Source: Chlorobiaceae bacterium
Lineage (GTDB): Bacteria > Bacteroidota > Chlorobiia > Chlorobiales > Chlorobiaceae
DNA: 64,000 bases
Direction of reading: 5' to 3'
NCBI GenBank assembly: GCA_013334525.1
Contig: JAAXXK010000004.1
Location: 19,629-83,628 of the forward strand
The translations under genes were made by a program, and so were the position numbers. Positions 21,601 to 31,203 of this stretch are shown one piece after another; positions within the stretch are counted from its first letter, which is position 1; each line of letters opens with the position of its first letter. The notes below the pieces were generated by a model. It was not told the DNA's origin. It was given only the letters and a program-made list of their open reading frames with translations, and ran no database searches.

Positions 21601-22270
21601 CATTTTTGCGGGCTCGGCGTACGGACAGGCCGATGTTTCGGGATTCAGGACAGACAGGGCGGGCAAACTGAGCGATTACACGCTTAACCTTGGGCTGTAT
21701 GCAGATTTAAAGGATGGCGAATGTTACTGGGTCGATTCGGTCGTGCAGGCCAGTTACCACAATCTTCGGATGACCTTCTTCGACCAGTCCCTGCAGGTCG
21801 ACAGGAATCTCTGGGGCGTAACAGCATCGGTCGAGGCTGGTTGCAAAGTGCCGGTCAGCGACTCTGTCCACCTCGAGCCGCAGGCGCAGCTCATCTGGCA
21901 ACGTAATCCATCGATCGATGTTTCGACAGGTATCGGCGATGTGGTCATGAACGGCCATGACGGTGCATATGGGCGAATCGGGATTAGCGGGGTGACCGGT
22001 GCAGCCGGTACGCGAACCCATGCGTTTGCAGAGGTTAACGCCGTCAGGGATTTTTCTTCAATGACAAGGGTTTCTTACCTGCGAAATGACGAGGTGCTCA
22101 CTACCTTCCCGGAAAAGTCGTTTGCCGGAGGTGCGATCGGCGTGAAACAGGACGCTGCAAAAGACGGTTCCGGTTTCAGCTATTTCCTCAAGGCTGAATG
22201 CATGGCCGGTATCGATGGCGGAGGATCGAACAGCTACGGATTCAGCGCCGGTCTCAGCAAGATGTTCTGA
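18674..22270 (+). CDS. Autotransporter (type Va-like) with repeat-rich beta-helical passenger
   Basis: Signal peptide MKKRRLSLLIALAFFSSIPCYA; Gly/Ser/Thr repeats (GNLSGSITVSAS); C-terminal beta-barrel WWVRSFGSKYRLG...GFSAGLSKMF ending in F. Confidence 0.85.
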   Translation: MKKRRLSLLIALAFFSSIPCYAANHDVTTISGSGAGSLPAAVVEANADAGVGPITVTFQPSGSGIIPLDDSLVLSKSMSFVTTGTSVAISTGTTGAPVLRLQDGIAVGGLSSSFQLSSFTNVVGGNARGVYGNGNMTVSGPFGSTISTFGFQRSSGIESHGNLVVTGDLGGSIAAGVNSGNPSSFDYSLGAGSILGNATFGSVSGTLNVQSQSTAIGLGATIVGTGETVNSNGDLTITGNLSGSITVSASTFSGDNDHVDAYGILADRSVTLGGQLTGTIDVSSTKVDAYGIMSNDSDVSVGGIGETGSITVNGVDNSVGIRAVNNSSGKGNISIGTMAGTITTVSESNNSYSGGIYADHAVSINTLSGTIDSSSPGGSTESIEGDTVTIGTMNGKIFSRNLSPTFVDNWSEGIFAHNSLDITLLSGQIRSSRLNGGQADAIYAHNLTIGELSASGSLDVTTGGTGNLSAVYGLYAENDATVHTLGGTISAVTTMTGGIAGSDMAVGIYADQGKVRIDADSGTISARCVNGSAFGILSHSDVTIGSMSGSITANGIHAYGIVSGAGTLQGSSSTSPMLVSGTINVQGATSGSTSGTAAAIISSGAMNLNITGTVSAIVDGDASRGYAIYAGTIDPESGFAPSSSSSNVSISGNATVAGNIVFGSGSNTLTLSGNADITQVHTLDGGAGGRGSLIFNGWGRAAAEAEFGHSAGDSIINWGTIELQNNSWVHLGRIAGFQVGTLGIDSTSVLDLHGNSPASYTISGNIVNNGLVTLIDPAGTVDPLGDHLIVGGNYSGNGLIGIDVSPLPGGYGTHDQVSITGTASGTITFRFNDVSSSGPFHNEQFLDLVTFGSGSTVNFAGYGEYDYGARVYNADVSYDNGVFTLFRFVPVTYQEPVAVVQSVMPFIERLGNVSLSRFHDRNWHGNDWWVRSFGSKYRLGVSGDLDTEFKGYMGGLQIGVDLTAIKPGRSCGWSAGIFAGSAYGQADVSGFRTDRAGKLSDYTLNLGLYADLKDGECYWVDSVVQASYHNLRMTFFDQSLQVDRNLWGVTASVEAGCKVPVSDSVHLEPQAQLIWQRNPSIDVSTGIGDVVMNGHDGAYGRIGISGVTGAAGTRTHAFAEVNAVRDFSSMTRVSYLRNDEVLTTFPEKSFAGGAIGVKQDAAKDGSGFSYFLKAECMAGIDGGGSNSYGFSAGLSKMF

Positions 22271-22358
22271 GGGAAGATTTCTGGAGGCCTGATCGCCAAT
22301 GGCGTCATATCAGGCACGAGTCGTGCACGTCCGGCGGATTTGTTCATGCTTTCAATAC

Positions 22359-22400
22359 AAAACAGCCATTCCTGTTTGTCGCGGGAATGGCTGTTTTTTT
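22359..22400 (+). terminator. Rho-independent terminator after the first autotransporter
   Basis: aaaacagccattcc ... ggaatggctgtttttttt, 14-bp stem and T-run. Confidence 0.85.
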
Positions 22401-22656
22401 TGCGGCTTTTTCCGGGATGCTGTTCCGATCGGGGAGGTTGTCGGGTTATCTCCTGGGTTGCCGGAATATCCAGGTACGAAAATGATTTTATTAATCATGT
22501 AATTACATGGTATAATTGTAAAATAATAAGTAAAAAAGTATAATATGAGTACCGTTTTGGCTGGAATATGGCATCTGCCCGGTTGCCGATATCCAGCTTT
22601 TCCAGTCAGAGGATTTTCAGATACTTCTCGCTATCAACCCCTAAATCTTAGCGAAA

Positions 22657-25600
22657 ATGAAAAAAAGCAGGTTGTCCCTCCTCATTTTGCTTGCCATGCT
22701 CTCCTGGAACACCGCGGAAGCGGCCGATTACAGCGTGACGACATTTGACTCCGGGGGAACAGGCTCATTCCAATGGGCATTTGACAATGCAAACGCTGAT
22801 ACCGGGACAGATCCCGTGACCATCACCTTCCAGCTGCCGTCAAGCGCAAGGAGCGAACTCAATGGATATATTCCGATCAATAGGTCCCTCAGTTTCATTC
22901 CCAACTCGAAAGTCGAGTTCACTACCGGCACGACAGGAGCCCCTGTTTTTCGTGCTGCCGACGGCGTTACGATTGGTGGGCTCTCTTCGATGCTGTCATT
23001 GCACAGTTCGATAGAAAACGGGACCAGCACAGGAATTGGTGGATTAGGGGCCTTTACCGTATCGGGGACACTCGATAGTATGATCGACGCCTCGGTTGGT
23101 GGATTGGGCAGAGCTTATGCTGTCCAAAGCAACGGGAGTCTGACAATCGGAACGATCGGCAGGAATTCACTCATTACAGCCTCTTCGACATCAGCAGATA
23201 ACACGGCAGGGTATGTCTATGGTGTCAGAGCTAATGGGGACCACCTGTCGATCGGGACGCTGGCAGGGCGAATCGAAACAACCTCCCGGGGGGCAACGGC
23301 CATTGGTGTGGCGGGAGGTAATATCCTGATGGAGATCGGAACCCTGAGCGGAACGATCACCAGTGTCAGCAATGGGCAGGGAGGGGGCGATAAAATGTCG
23401 GAAGGCATCTTTGCTTTCAAGGACCTCCAAATTGGTAACCTGAGCGGGAAGATTGAGTCATCAAGAAGTGCTGGCGGTGTCGCAGATGCAATCTATGCTA
23501 CCGACAATGTCAACATCGATTCATTGAGCGGTCAGTTGTCCGCCTCTGTGTCGCTATCGACATCGGATGAGGGCGGTGTGGCCAATGTGAACGGCATCCG
23601 TGCGAATAACAAGGATATTCACCTGGGGACTCTTGCCTCCGGGGGCGAAATAACGGTGAACGTGGATATGACCGGTAAAAACGGCATCGCCAATGCAACA
23701 GGGTTGTATGCTGGCAATGACATCAATATCGGGACGATGGAGAATGGATTTTCAATAACCGCAAAATCACAGGTGACCGGTGATGGCGGTAATGGTGCCG
23801 CAAACGGAGTGTTTGCTTTGCGCAACATTACGGTGACGAACCTTGGGGGCACAATACGTGCGACGATGACGTCGACGGGCGTACCTGGGACGGAGTTTGA
23901 CGCTTATGGTATTTCAGGACACGGAACGATCGACATCGGGACTCTCTCCGGAAAAATCGAAGCCAGTGTGGATAACGGGAGCGCCTACGGCATCTATTCT
24001 GATCGTTCAGATGTGAAGATCGGAAATATGAGCGGTTCTATAAAAGCTTATGGTTCAATGGCAAGTTACGGGGTTCTTGCAGACGGGAATCTGGATGTTG
24101 CCGGGGTTTTTGGAGGTGAAGTGACGGCAGGAGATGCCGTTTCTCCGTCTTCCTCCTCGGTAGGTGCAAGCGCATATACCGGCCATGCGACCTTCGGCAG
24201 CGTCTCGGGCACCATGACTGTCACGGCCACGAAATCAGCACAAGGCCTTGAAACTGTTGGTTTTGCAGATGGTTCTGTGAACAGATCGACGGAGCCCGAT
24301 GCGGGAAAACTCTCTGTTGCCGGTAACCTCGGCGGAAAGATGACGGTTAATGCCATCGGTGACGGGTTGGGCACGATTACCTATGCCCGAGGTGTCGTTG
24401 CCGATCAGTCGATTACGATTGGCGGACAGCTGACGGGATCGATCGATGTGTTGTCGGCCAATGGGGTAGCAACAGGTTTGAATTCATACAACGCAAACAT
24501 CAATATCGGCGGAATGGCATCAAGCGGCTCGATCAGCGCTTATGGAGCAACTGCCAGCGTCGGAGTCATAGCGCATGGAGACTTCGTTGTAACGGGGGAC
24601 CTCGGAGGAAGCATAACGGCAGGCTCGGCTGAAAAACCTTCCCTGTTTGCAATGGGTGCCGTTTCGGTATTGGGCGATTCAACGATCGGCAGCCTGTCCG
24701 CTACCGTCAATACGACGGGCAGCAATATGGCGATCGGCCTCGGTTCGACGATCCTCGGTTCCGGTGAGAATGTCCAGAATAACGGCAACCTGACGATACA
24801 GAACGACATGTCGGGCACGATCAGCGCTACCGCCAGTGGTTCAGGCAGCTTTGCCGGAGGTATCGTGGCGGATAACAACGTCTCGATCGGGAGCATGAGC
24901 GGCGCCATCTCGGCAAACGGGGGAACCTATGCTTACGGCATCAAGTCGTTTAATGGTAATATTGGTATTGGTGGGGATATGTCGGGATCGATCACCGCTT
25001 CCGCCAGCGCTGCAATAAGCTACACCGAAGGTATCGTGGCGGATAACAACATCACGATCGGTAAGCTGAGCGGAAACATTACGGCATCCGGCGGGGCCTT
25101 TGTTTTCGGCATCAATGCTTTGAACGGCAGGTTGGACATAAGCGGAGAGATGTCGGGCACGATCAGCGCCACATCCAACACAACAGGAGGTGGCTTTGCC
25201 AAAGCTATCGTTGCCAAAAACGGTATTTCCATAGGCAACCTCAGCGGTTCGGTGACTGCGACAGGCAATGCGGTTTATGCCGTAGGTGTTGAATCCTCGG
25301 CGGATGTCACGATCGGCACCATGACAGGTAAAGTTACTGCGAATGGCCAGAGTCTGAGTGAAGGCATTGCGGCATTGGGTAATGTCACGGTAACGGGAGA
25401 TCTCGGCGGAGCTATCACGGTGGGCAATTCCGGCTCTCCTTCGCTCCTGGCATATGGGATCGACTCGTTGAATGGCTCAGTGATTTTGGGGAGCGTGTCG
25501 GGGTCGGTCGACGTTTCAGGTAGCCTGAGCGCCTACGGCATTGCCGCCGAATCTGCCTATGGGGGTATGGATGCGGGGAACGTGACCGTCACCGGAAACC

Positions 25601-28600
25601 TGGGAGGCTCCATTACCGCCAATGCAACAGACGCAAATAAGTCGTCGGCGTATGGTGTTCTTGCCGTTCAGTCCCTGAGGGTTGACGGTAAGGTGACCGG
25701 AACGATCTCTGCCAGTTCCGCGGCCGGAACGGCAGCGGGCATCATGTCCATGAATTCCGATGTAACGCTTGGCGGCATGTCCGGCACAGCAACGGTGAGC
25801 GCCTTCAGTCCAGATACGAGCATCGGTATCGGAGCAAATGGCAGTCTTACGGTGAACGGCGATCTTGGCGGCACTATCAATGCAGGCAAGTCGGATATTG
25901 AGTCCACGTTCGCTTTTGGTGCGGGCTCGCTGACGGGGGATTCGAGCTTCGACAGCGTTTCAGCAACGGTCAAGGTGACCGGCAGCAACCTCGCCATCGG
26001 TCTTGGCGCGACGATCCTCGGCAGCGACCAGGCGATGACAGACAACGGGAACCTGTCGATCAAAAACGATATGTCTGGCAAGATCAACGTCACCTCGGGC
26101 GACTCCGACGGCAGCGCCTACGGGATCGTTGCAGACAACGCCATAAGGATCGGCAGCCTGATTGGAACCGTCACCGTTACTGGCGTTACGGCTTCTGGCA
26201 TCGAGTCGTTCAACGGCCCCGTTACCATTGGTGGAAACCTGTCGGGCAAGATAGGGGTGACAGGCACAGGGGACATAAACCCGGCGGTCGGTATCGGGGC
26301 TGTCGGCGATATCACGATCGGCGGAATAAGTGGAAGCATTGATGCTACGAGCGGAAACAATGCTTACGGCATCCGGGCAGTCAACGGTGCTGTGGGTATA
26401 TCCGGGAATATATCGGGCAAAATTACCGCCAGGGCAGAAAGCGGCAACAGCGATGCTGTCGGTATCGCCGCTGACAAGGATATCACGATTGGCAGCATGA
26501 GCGGTTCGGTTTCCTCGACAGGCGCATTGAATGCTTACGGTATACGATCGTTGAGTGGCGCTGTCATTATCAACGGAGACATGTCGGGCACGATTACGGC
26601 TGCCGATGCGGCGTTCAGACCCGAGGCCCTTGGTATTGTGGCGAACAATGACGTTACGATCGGCACTATGAGCGGATCGGTGACAGTGACAGGCAATTAC
26701 CATGTTGCAGGCCTCCAGTCCCAAACCGGAGCGGTTGCCATCAACGGAGCGATGTCCGGAGCCATTACCGCTTCCGCCCGGGGTGAGGGTACCTTTGCTG
26801 CGGGTATTCTTGCACAAGGCGATATTTCCGTTCCAACGGTATCCGGCATGATCCAGGCTTCAGGTAATGATGCTTTTGGCCTGATGTCCAATACAGGAGG
26901 GCTTCACGGTTCATCGTCTGCTTCTCCAATGCTTGTAAGCGGAACGGTCAACGCCCAGGCCTCAACGGTCGGCATCACACCCGGCGTTGCCTCGGCGCTT
27001 ATCTCATCCGGCCCCATGAACCTCCAAATCGCGGGAACGGTAAGCGCAACCGTGGATGGCGATGCATCGAAGGGATATGCGGTCTATTCCGGCACGTACG
27101 ACAGGTTGAGTGGATTCACTCTCTCCTCTGCAGACAACAACCTGCTTATCTCAGGCAACGCCCGTGTCATCGGCAACATCGTGCTCGGTTCCGGCAACGA
27201 TACGGTAACGTTGTCCGGTAATGCCGACATCACCGGGGTGCATACGCTTGATGGCGGAAAGGGAGGGACGAACACCCTTGTCATGGACGGATGGGGACGT
27301 TCGATTGCCGAGGCTGAATTCGGCCATTCGGAAGGAGACTCTGTGGTCAACTGGGATAGCATCCAGCTCAGGAGTGGTTCGTATGTGCATCTGGGACACA
27401 TTACAGGCTTCAACGTCGGTACGTTGAGCATCGATGCGACCTCTTTGCTCGATCTGCACGGAAACTCGCCATCGACTTACACCATTACCGGCAATGTCGT
27501 GAACAACGGCGTTATTTCATTCGTCGATCCGTCCGGAGCTTCGGGTCCCGGTGCCGACGACATTACAACCATTACCGGAGATTATTCAGGCAACGGAACA
27601 CTGAAGTTCGATGTGCTTTTGGGAAGCTCCATGCATGATACCCTCGTCGTCGACGGCAATGCCTCCGGCAGCACAACGCTCGTGTTCAACGATGTTGCCA
27701 CCAGCGGCGGAGCTCTACCGTCGACTATTTCAAATCTCGTCACTGTCGGAGGAACAAACTCCCTTACATACAAGGCTGGCGAGTACGATCATGGAAGCGA
27801 TGTCTACACCTTCGACCTGAGCACTTCCGGCACTGACCTCTCCCTGGGTAATTTCCAGTTCGTGGGTTTCCAGGAACCTGTTGCGGTCATGCAGGGAGTA
27901 ACTCCTTTCATAGAGCATCTGGCCTACGAATCGATCAACAGGTTCCATGATCGTAGCCTTGAAGGAAAGGGCTGGTGGGCCCGTTCCTTTGGAAGCAGAT
28001 ACCATCTCAACATTTCCGGACAGGCCGGGACGAAGATAAGTGGATATAGCGCAGGCATGCAGGCCGGCGTCGACCTGACGTCACGCAAATCCGGTGGTGG
28101 GGTTGGATACGATGCCGGCATTTTTGCCGGAACCGGTTACAGCCACGGCGATGTCGCCGGTTTCAGGATCGACAAGGCGGGGCAGCTGAGTGATTATGCA
28201 TTAAGCGTCGGAATCTACGCTAACGCGAAAGTGTCAGAGAGGTTCTGGCTTGATTCGGTTGTCATGTCCAGTAACAATAACCTCAGGATGACATTGAACG
28301 ACGAAAACCTGAACGTCAACAAGGCCCTGTGGGGAGTGACGTTCGCTGTTGAATCCGGATATAGCGTTCCTGTGAGTGAAGGATTCATGCTTGAACCGCA
28401 TGCCCAGCTCCTATGGCAGCACTCGCCCCGGATCGAAGCGACGACCGGTATCGGCAACGTGGTGGTGGGCACTCATGAGGGGTTGTATGGAAAATTTGGT
28501 ATCAGCGGCCAGACCGGCGGGGCCACTTCGAGGAGCCATGCGTTAATAGAGCTTAATGCCATGAAGGATTTTTCGACCTTGACACATGTGTCGTATCTAA

Positions 28601-28788
28601 GGAACGACAAGGTTTTGACAACTTCTCCTGAAAAGCTTTTTGTCGGAGGCGCAGTCGGCTTGAAACAGGAGGCCGCAAAAGATGGTTCAGGGCTGAGTTA
28701 TTTCATCAAGGCAGAGCTCATGGCGGGCGTTGATGGCGGAGGATCGAACAGCTTCGGATTCAGTGCCGGCCTCAGCAAGATGTTCTGA
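22657..28788 (+). CDS. Giant autotransporter (2043 aa), paralog of the upstream gene
   Basis: MKKSRLSLLILLAMLSWNTAEAA; many units like DITIGSMSGSVSSTGALNAYGIRSLSGAVIINGDMSGTITA; C-terminal barrel GFSAGLSKMF nearly identical to upstream paralog. Confidence 0.85.
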   Translation: MKKSRLSLLILLAMLSWNTAEAADYSVTTFDSGGTGSFQWAFDNANADTGTDPVTITFQLPSSARSELNGYIPINRSLSFIPNSKVEFTTGTTGAPVFRAADGVTIGGLSSMLSLHSSIENGTSTGIGGLGAFTVSGTLDSMIDASVGGLGRAYAVQSNGSLTIGTIGRNSLITASSTSADNTAGYVYGVRANGDHLSIGTLAGRIETTSRGATAIGVAGGNILMEIGTLSGTITSVSNGQGGGDKMSEGIFAFKDLQIGNLSGKIESSRSAGGVADAIYATDNVNIDSLSGQLSASVSLSTSDEGGVANVNGIRANNKDIHLGTLASGGEITVNVDMTGKNGIANATGLYAGNDINIGTMENGFSITAKSQVTGDGGNGAANGVFALRNITVTNLGGTIRATMTSTGVPGTEFDAYGISGHGTIDIGTLSGKIEASVDNGSAYGIYSDRSDVKIGNMSGSIKAYGSMASYGVLADGNLDVAGVFGGEVTAGDAVSPSSSSVGASAYTGHATFGSVSGTMTVTATKSAQGLETVGFADGSVNRSTEPDAGKLSVAGNLGGKMTVNAIGDGLGTITYARGVVADQSITIGGQLTGSIDVLSANGVATGLNSYNANINIGGMASSGSISAYGATASVGVIAHGDFVVTGDLGGSITAGSAEKPSLFAMGAVSVLGDSTIGSLSATVNTTGSNMAIGLGSTILGSGENVQNNGNLTIQNDMSGTISATASGSGSFAGGIVADNNVSIGSMSGAISANGGTYAYGIKSFNGNIGIGGDMSGSITASASAAISYTEGIVADNNITIGKLSGNITASGGAFVFGINALNGRLDISGEMSGTISATSNTTGGGFAKAIVAKNGISIGNLSGSVTATGNAVYAVGVESSADVTIGTMTGKVTANGQSLSEGIAALGNVTVTGDLGGAITVGNSGSPSLLAYGIDSLNGSVILGSVSGSVDVSGSLSAYGIAAESAYGGMDAGNVTVTGNLGGSITANATDANKSSAYGVLAVQSLRVDGKVTGTISASSAAGTAAGIMSMNSDVTLGGMSGTATVSAFSPDTSIGIGANGSLTVNGDLGGTINAGKSDIESTFAFGAGSLTGDSSFDSVSATVKVTGSNLAIGLGATILGSDQAMTDNGNLSIKNDMSGKINVTSGDSDGSAYGIVADNAIRIGSLIGTVTVTGVTASGIESFNGPVTIGGNLSGKIGVTGTGDINPAVGIGAVGDITIGGISGSIDATSGNNAYGIRAVNGAVGISGNISGKITARAESGNSDAVGIAADKDITIGSMSGSVSSTGALNAYGIRSLSGAVIINGDMSGTITAADAAFRPEALGIVANNDVTIGTMSGSVTVTGNYHVAGLQSQTGAVAINGAMSGAITASARGEGTFAAGILAQGDISVPTVSGMIQASGNDAFGLMSNTGGLHGSSSASPMLVSGTVNAQASTVGITPGVASALISSGPMNLQIAGTVSATVDGDASKGYAVYSGTYDRLSGFTLSSADNNLLISGNARVIGNIVLGSGNDTVTLSGNADITGVHTLDGGKGGTNTLVMDGWGRSIAEAEFGHSEGDSVVNWDSIQLRSGSYVHLGHITGFNVGTLSIDATSLLDLHGNSPSTYTITGNVVNNGVISFVDPSGASGPGADDITTITGDYSGNGTLKFDVLLGSSMHDTLVVDGNASGSTTLVFNDVATSGGALPSTISNLVTVGGTNSLTYKAGEYDHGSDVYTFDLSTSGTDLSLGNFQFVGFQEPVAVMQGVTPFIEHLAYESINRFHDRSLEGKGWWARSFGSRYHLNISGQAGTKISGYSAGMQAGVDLTSRKSGGGVGYDAGIFAGTGYSHGDVAGFRIDKAGQLSDYALSVGIYANAKVSERFWLDSVVMSSNNNLRMTLNDENLNVNKALWGVTFAVESGYSVPVSEGFMLEPHAQLLWQHSPRIEATTGIGNVVVGTHEGLYGKFGISGQTGGATSRSHALIELNAMKDFSTLTHVSYLRNDKVLTTSPEKLFVGGAVGLKQEAAKDGSGLSYFIKAELMAGVDGGGSNSFGFSAGLSKMF

Positions 28789-28902
28789 TCACACGAATCC
28801 CAGGCTTGAAAGGAATTTTGAAGCTTTCGTGAGTGTTATACAAAATGCACTATTTCAATGCGTTCTGTTTTTTCTTATAACATTTAAACGGAAGATTTAG
28901 CC

Positions 28903-29331
28903 ATGACACTCAAGCTTTACGGGAAAGACCCGCTGAAGATGTTTGAAGATGTGTTCAACGAACGGCTGACACCGTTTTTCAGTAACGTGGGTTCGATGAT
29001 CACTCCGACCTTCAAGGTTGATATCAGTGAAGACGAAAAGTCATTTTACCTTTCTGCTGACATTCCCGGTGTGAAGAAGGAGGATGTGAAGGTCACTATG
29101 GAGGACGACGTGCTTTGCATCTCTGCCTTAAGGACGCAGGAGGAGGAGGAGAAGAGCAAGAATTTCCACAGGGTCGAACGCTCATGGGGAAGCCTGTCGA
29201 GAAGCTTCAACATGGGAGGTAACGTCGACACCGAACACATTCAGGCATCTTATGACAACGGAGTGCTCAAGATCGTAGTCCCCAAACTGGAGGCGGTCGA
29301 GAAGAAGAGCAAGGAGATCTCCGTCAGTTGA
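28903..29331 (+). CDS. Small heat shock protein, Hsp20/alpha-crystallin family
   Basis: PTFKVDISEDEKSFYLSADIPGVKKEDVKVTMEDDVLCISALR...NGVLKIVVPK. Confidence 0.93.
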   Translation: MTLKLYGKDPLKMFEDVFNERLTPFFSNVGSMITPTFKVDISEDEKSFYLSADIPGVKKEDVKVTMEDDVLCISALRTQEEEEKSKNFHRVERSWGSLSRSFNMGGNVDTEHIQASYDNGVLKIVVPKLEAVEKKSKEISVS

Positions 29332-29352
29332 TCCACAAGTTCCAGAAAAAGA

Positions 29353-29381
29353 AAAACCCTCCGAGTTCCGGAGGGTTTTTG
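29353..29381. terminator. Bidirectional terminator between hsp20 and bchE
   Basis: aaaaaccctccg-agttc-cggagggttttt. Confidence 0.85.
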
Positions 29382-29412
29382 CTTGTGTGGTTGACTGTCG
29401 TTTTCGCAGCGA

Positions 29413-31053
29413 TCAGCAGTTGCGAACGGTTGTCGAGGTCCTGTCCTTGATGGTCGTCTCGTCGAACTCGTCCCAGTTGTGCTCGTCGTGCTCGCGTTGG
29501 TAGCCTGCTTCCTTGAGGCCGAAGCTCATGTCGGCGACCATTTCCGGGCGAAGCTCCTTGAGGTTCTTTACCTCCGCCTCGGTCAGGATCCTTGATTTGT
29601 CGAAGCCGAGGTCGATCTCGATCTTGCGGTTCTTGGTCTTGACGCGGTCGATGTCGTAGAAGCGCTTGGTAATGGTGGTCTGCGCAAAGGCCTTAAGGCA
29701 TCCGAGCATGTACTTGCGCACATACGGGTCCTTGATCCAGGGATAGCTGAAGAAGGTCTTGCGGGCGTAGAAACGGGCATATGATTTAAGCACCCCTTTC
29801 AATACGTCCTCACGCTCCATGTTGTCCGGCTTGATGATCGGGGAGACGAAGTTGTAACGGGAGTAATCGCGGACTTCGACGCGGTCGCCGAGCTCCTTGA
29901 ACAGATCGGAGAAGGGCCATGGCGTGTAGATGGTCCAGTTGGCCATGTCCGGATCCCAGTCCTTGCAAAGCTGGTAGGTCTCCTCGATGCTCTCGTTGGT
30001 TTCGTGCTCAAGACCCATAACGAACTGCGCTTCGGCAACGATGCCGTTCTTCTGGAGCAGCTTGATGGCGTACTTGTTCTCTTCGATCGTGGTCTCCTTG
30101 CGGAAACGGTTCAGGTTCATCTGGCTGGCGGCCTCGGTGCCGAGCGACACGTGGACCAGGCCGGCCTTGCGGAAGAACGGGAGCAGGTCCTCGTCACGCA
30201 TGATGTCGGTCACGCGGGTATTGATGCCCCAGGTAACGTTCAGTTTGCGGTCGATGAGCTCCTGGCAGAGTGAGACGAACTTCTGCTTGTTGATGGTCGG
30301 CTCTTCGTCTGCGAGGATGAAGAATCCGACATTGTATTTCTTGACGAGGATTTCGATCTCGTCGACGAAAAACTTCGGGCTGCGTGCGCGATACCGGCGC
30401 CAGAACTGCCACTGCGAGCAGAAGGTGCAGGTGAACGGGCATCCTCGGGCGAAGTTCGGTACGGCGAGGCGGCAGTTCAGCGGGGTGTAGATATATTTGT
30501 CCCAGTCGTAGAGGCTCCAGTCGGGAGTCAGCGTGTCGAGGTCCTCGATAACCGGGTGGGCCGGGGTCGCAAATACCTCACCATTGTCGTCGACATAGGC
30601 GATGCCGGTGATGTCGCCGCGATCCTGTTTGTCGGTTCCTGCTGCGATTGACTTCATAAGATTGACCGTCACCTCTTCGCCTTCACCGCGGACGACGTAA
30701 TCGGTTTCCGGAGCTTCGGTCAGCACCTGCGGGTACATGAATGTGGAGTGAATGCCACCCATGATGGTCCTGATCTTCGGATTGACCTTCTTGGCGATCT
30801 TCATGATATCCTGGGCCTTGAAGATCGACGGGGTGATATTGGTCGTCATCACCACATCAGGCTGGTTTGTGCGGATGAGCTCCTCAATGGTTTCATCGGG
30901 AATGTTGTCGGCCATCGCGTCTACGAATTTCACCTGAGTGAAGCCGGCATGCTTCAAGGCTCCGCCGATGTAGGCAACCCAACTTGGCGTCCAGTTACCG
31001 GCAATCTCAGCTCCGCCTGAGTGATAATTCGGCTGAATCATCAGAATCTTCAT
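29413..31053 (-). CDS. bchE: Anaerobic Mg-protoporphyrin IX monomethyl ester cyclase (B12-binding radical SAM)
   Basis: N-terminal MIQPNYHSGGAEIAGNWTPSW, B12-binding-like domain, radical SAM FARGCPFTCTFCSQWQFWRRYRARSP; adjacent to bchM and bchH. Confidence 0.88.
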   Translation of the reverse strand: MKILMIQPNYHSGGAEIAGNWTPSWVAYIGGALKHAGFTQVKFVDAMADNIPDETIEELIRTNQPDVVMTTNITPSIFKAQDIMKIAKKVNPKIRTIMGGIHSTFMYPQVLTEAPETDYVVRGEGEEVTVNLMKSIAAGTDKQDRGDITGIAYVDDNGEVFATPAHPVIEDLDTLTPDWSLYDWDKYIYTPLNCRLAVPNFARGCPFTCTFCSQWQFWRRYRARSPKFFVDEIEILVKKYNVGFFILADEEPTINKQKFVSLCQELIDRKLNVTWGINTRVTDIMRDEDLLPFFRKAGLVHVSLGTEAASQMNLNRFRKETTIEENKYAIKLLQKNGIVAEAQFVMGLEHETNESIEETYQLCKDWDPDMANWTIYTPWPFSDLFKELGDRVEVRDYSRYNFVSPIIKPDNMEREDVLKGVLKSYARFYARKTFFSYPWIKDPYVRKYMLGCLKAFAQTTITKRFYDIDRVKTKNRKIEIDLGFDKSRILTEAEVKNLKELRPEMVADMSFGLKEAGYQREHDEHNWDEFDETTIKDRTSTTVRNC

Positions 31054-31203
31054 ATGTTTCCACCCTCCGGATAGGTTGAATTTTACAAATTCGGTCTACT
31101 CTGCATACGGCAATAATGGTAACGTTCGTATGCCTGAAAAAAAATCCATTGACATTCAATTTACAACAAAATCGACTAAAATCCTGAGCATCATTCCCAT
31201 CGC

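Noticed and set aside
22657-28788. Possible CRISPR-like or tandem DNA array
   Set aside because: Repeats stay in frame, are imperfect and encode beta-helix units; no short exact repeat/spacer pattern and no cas genes
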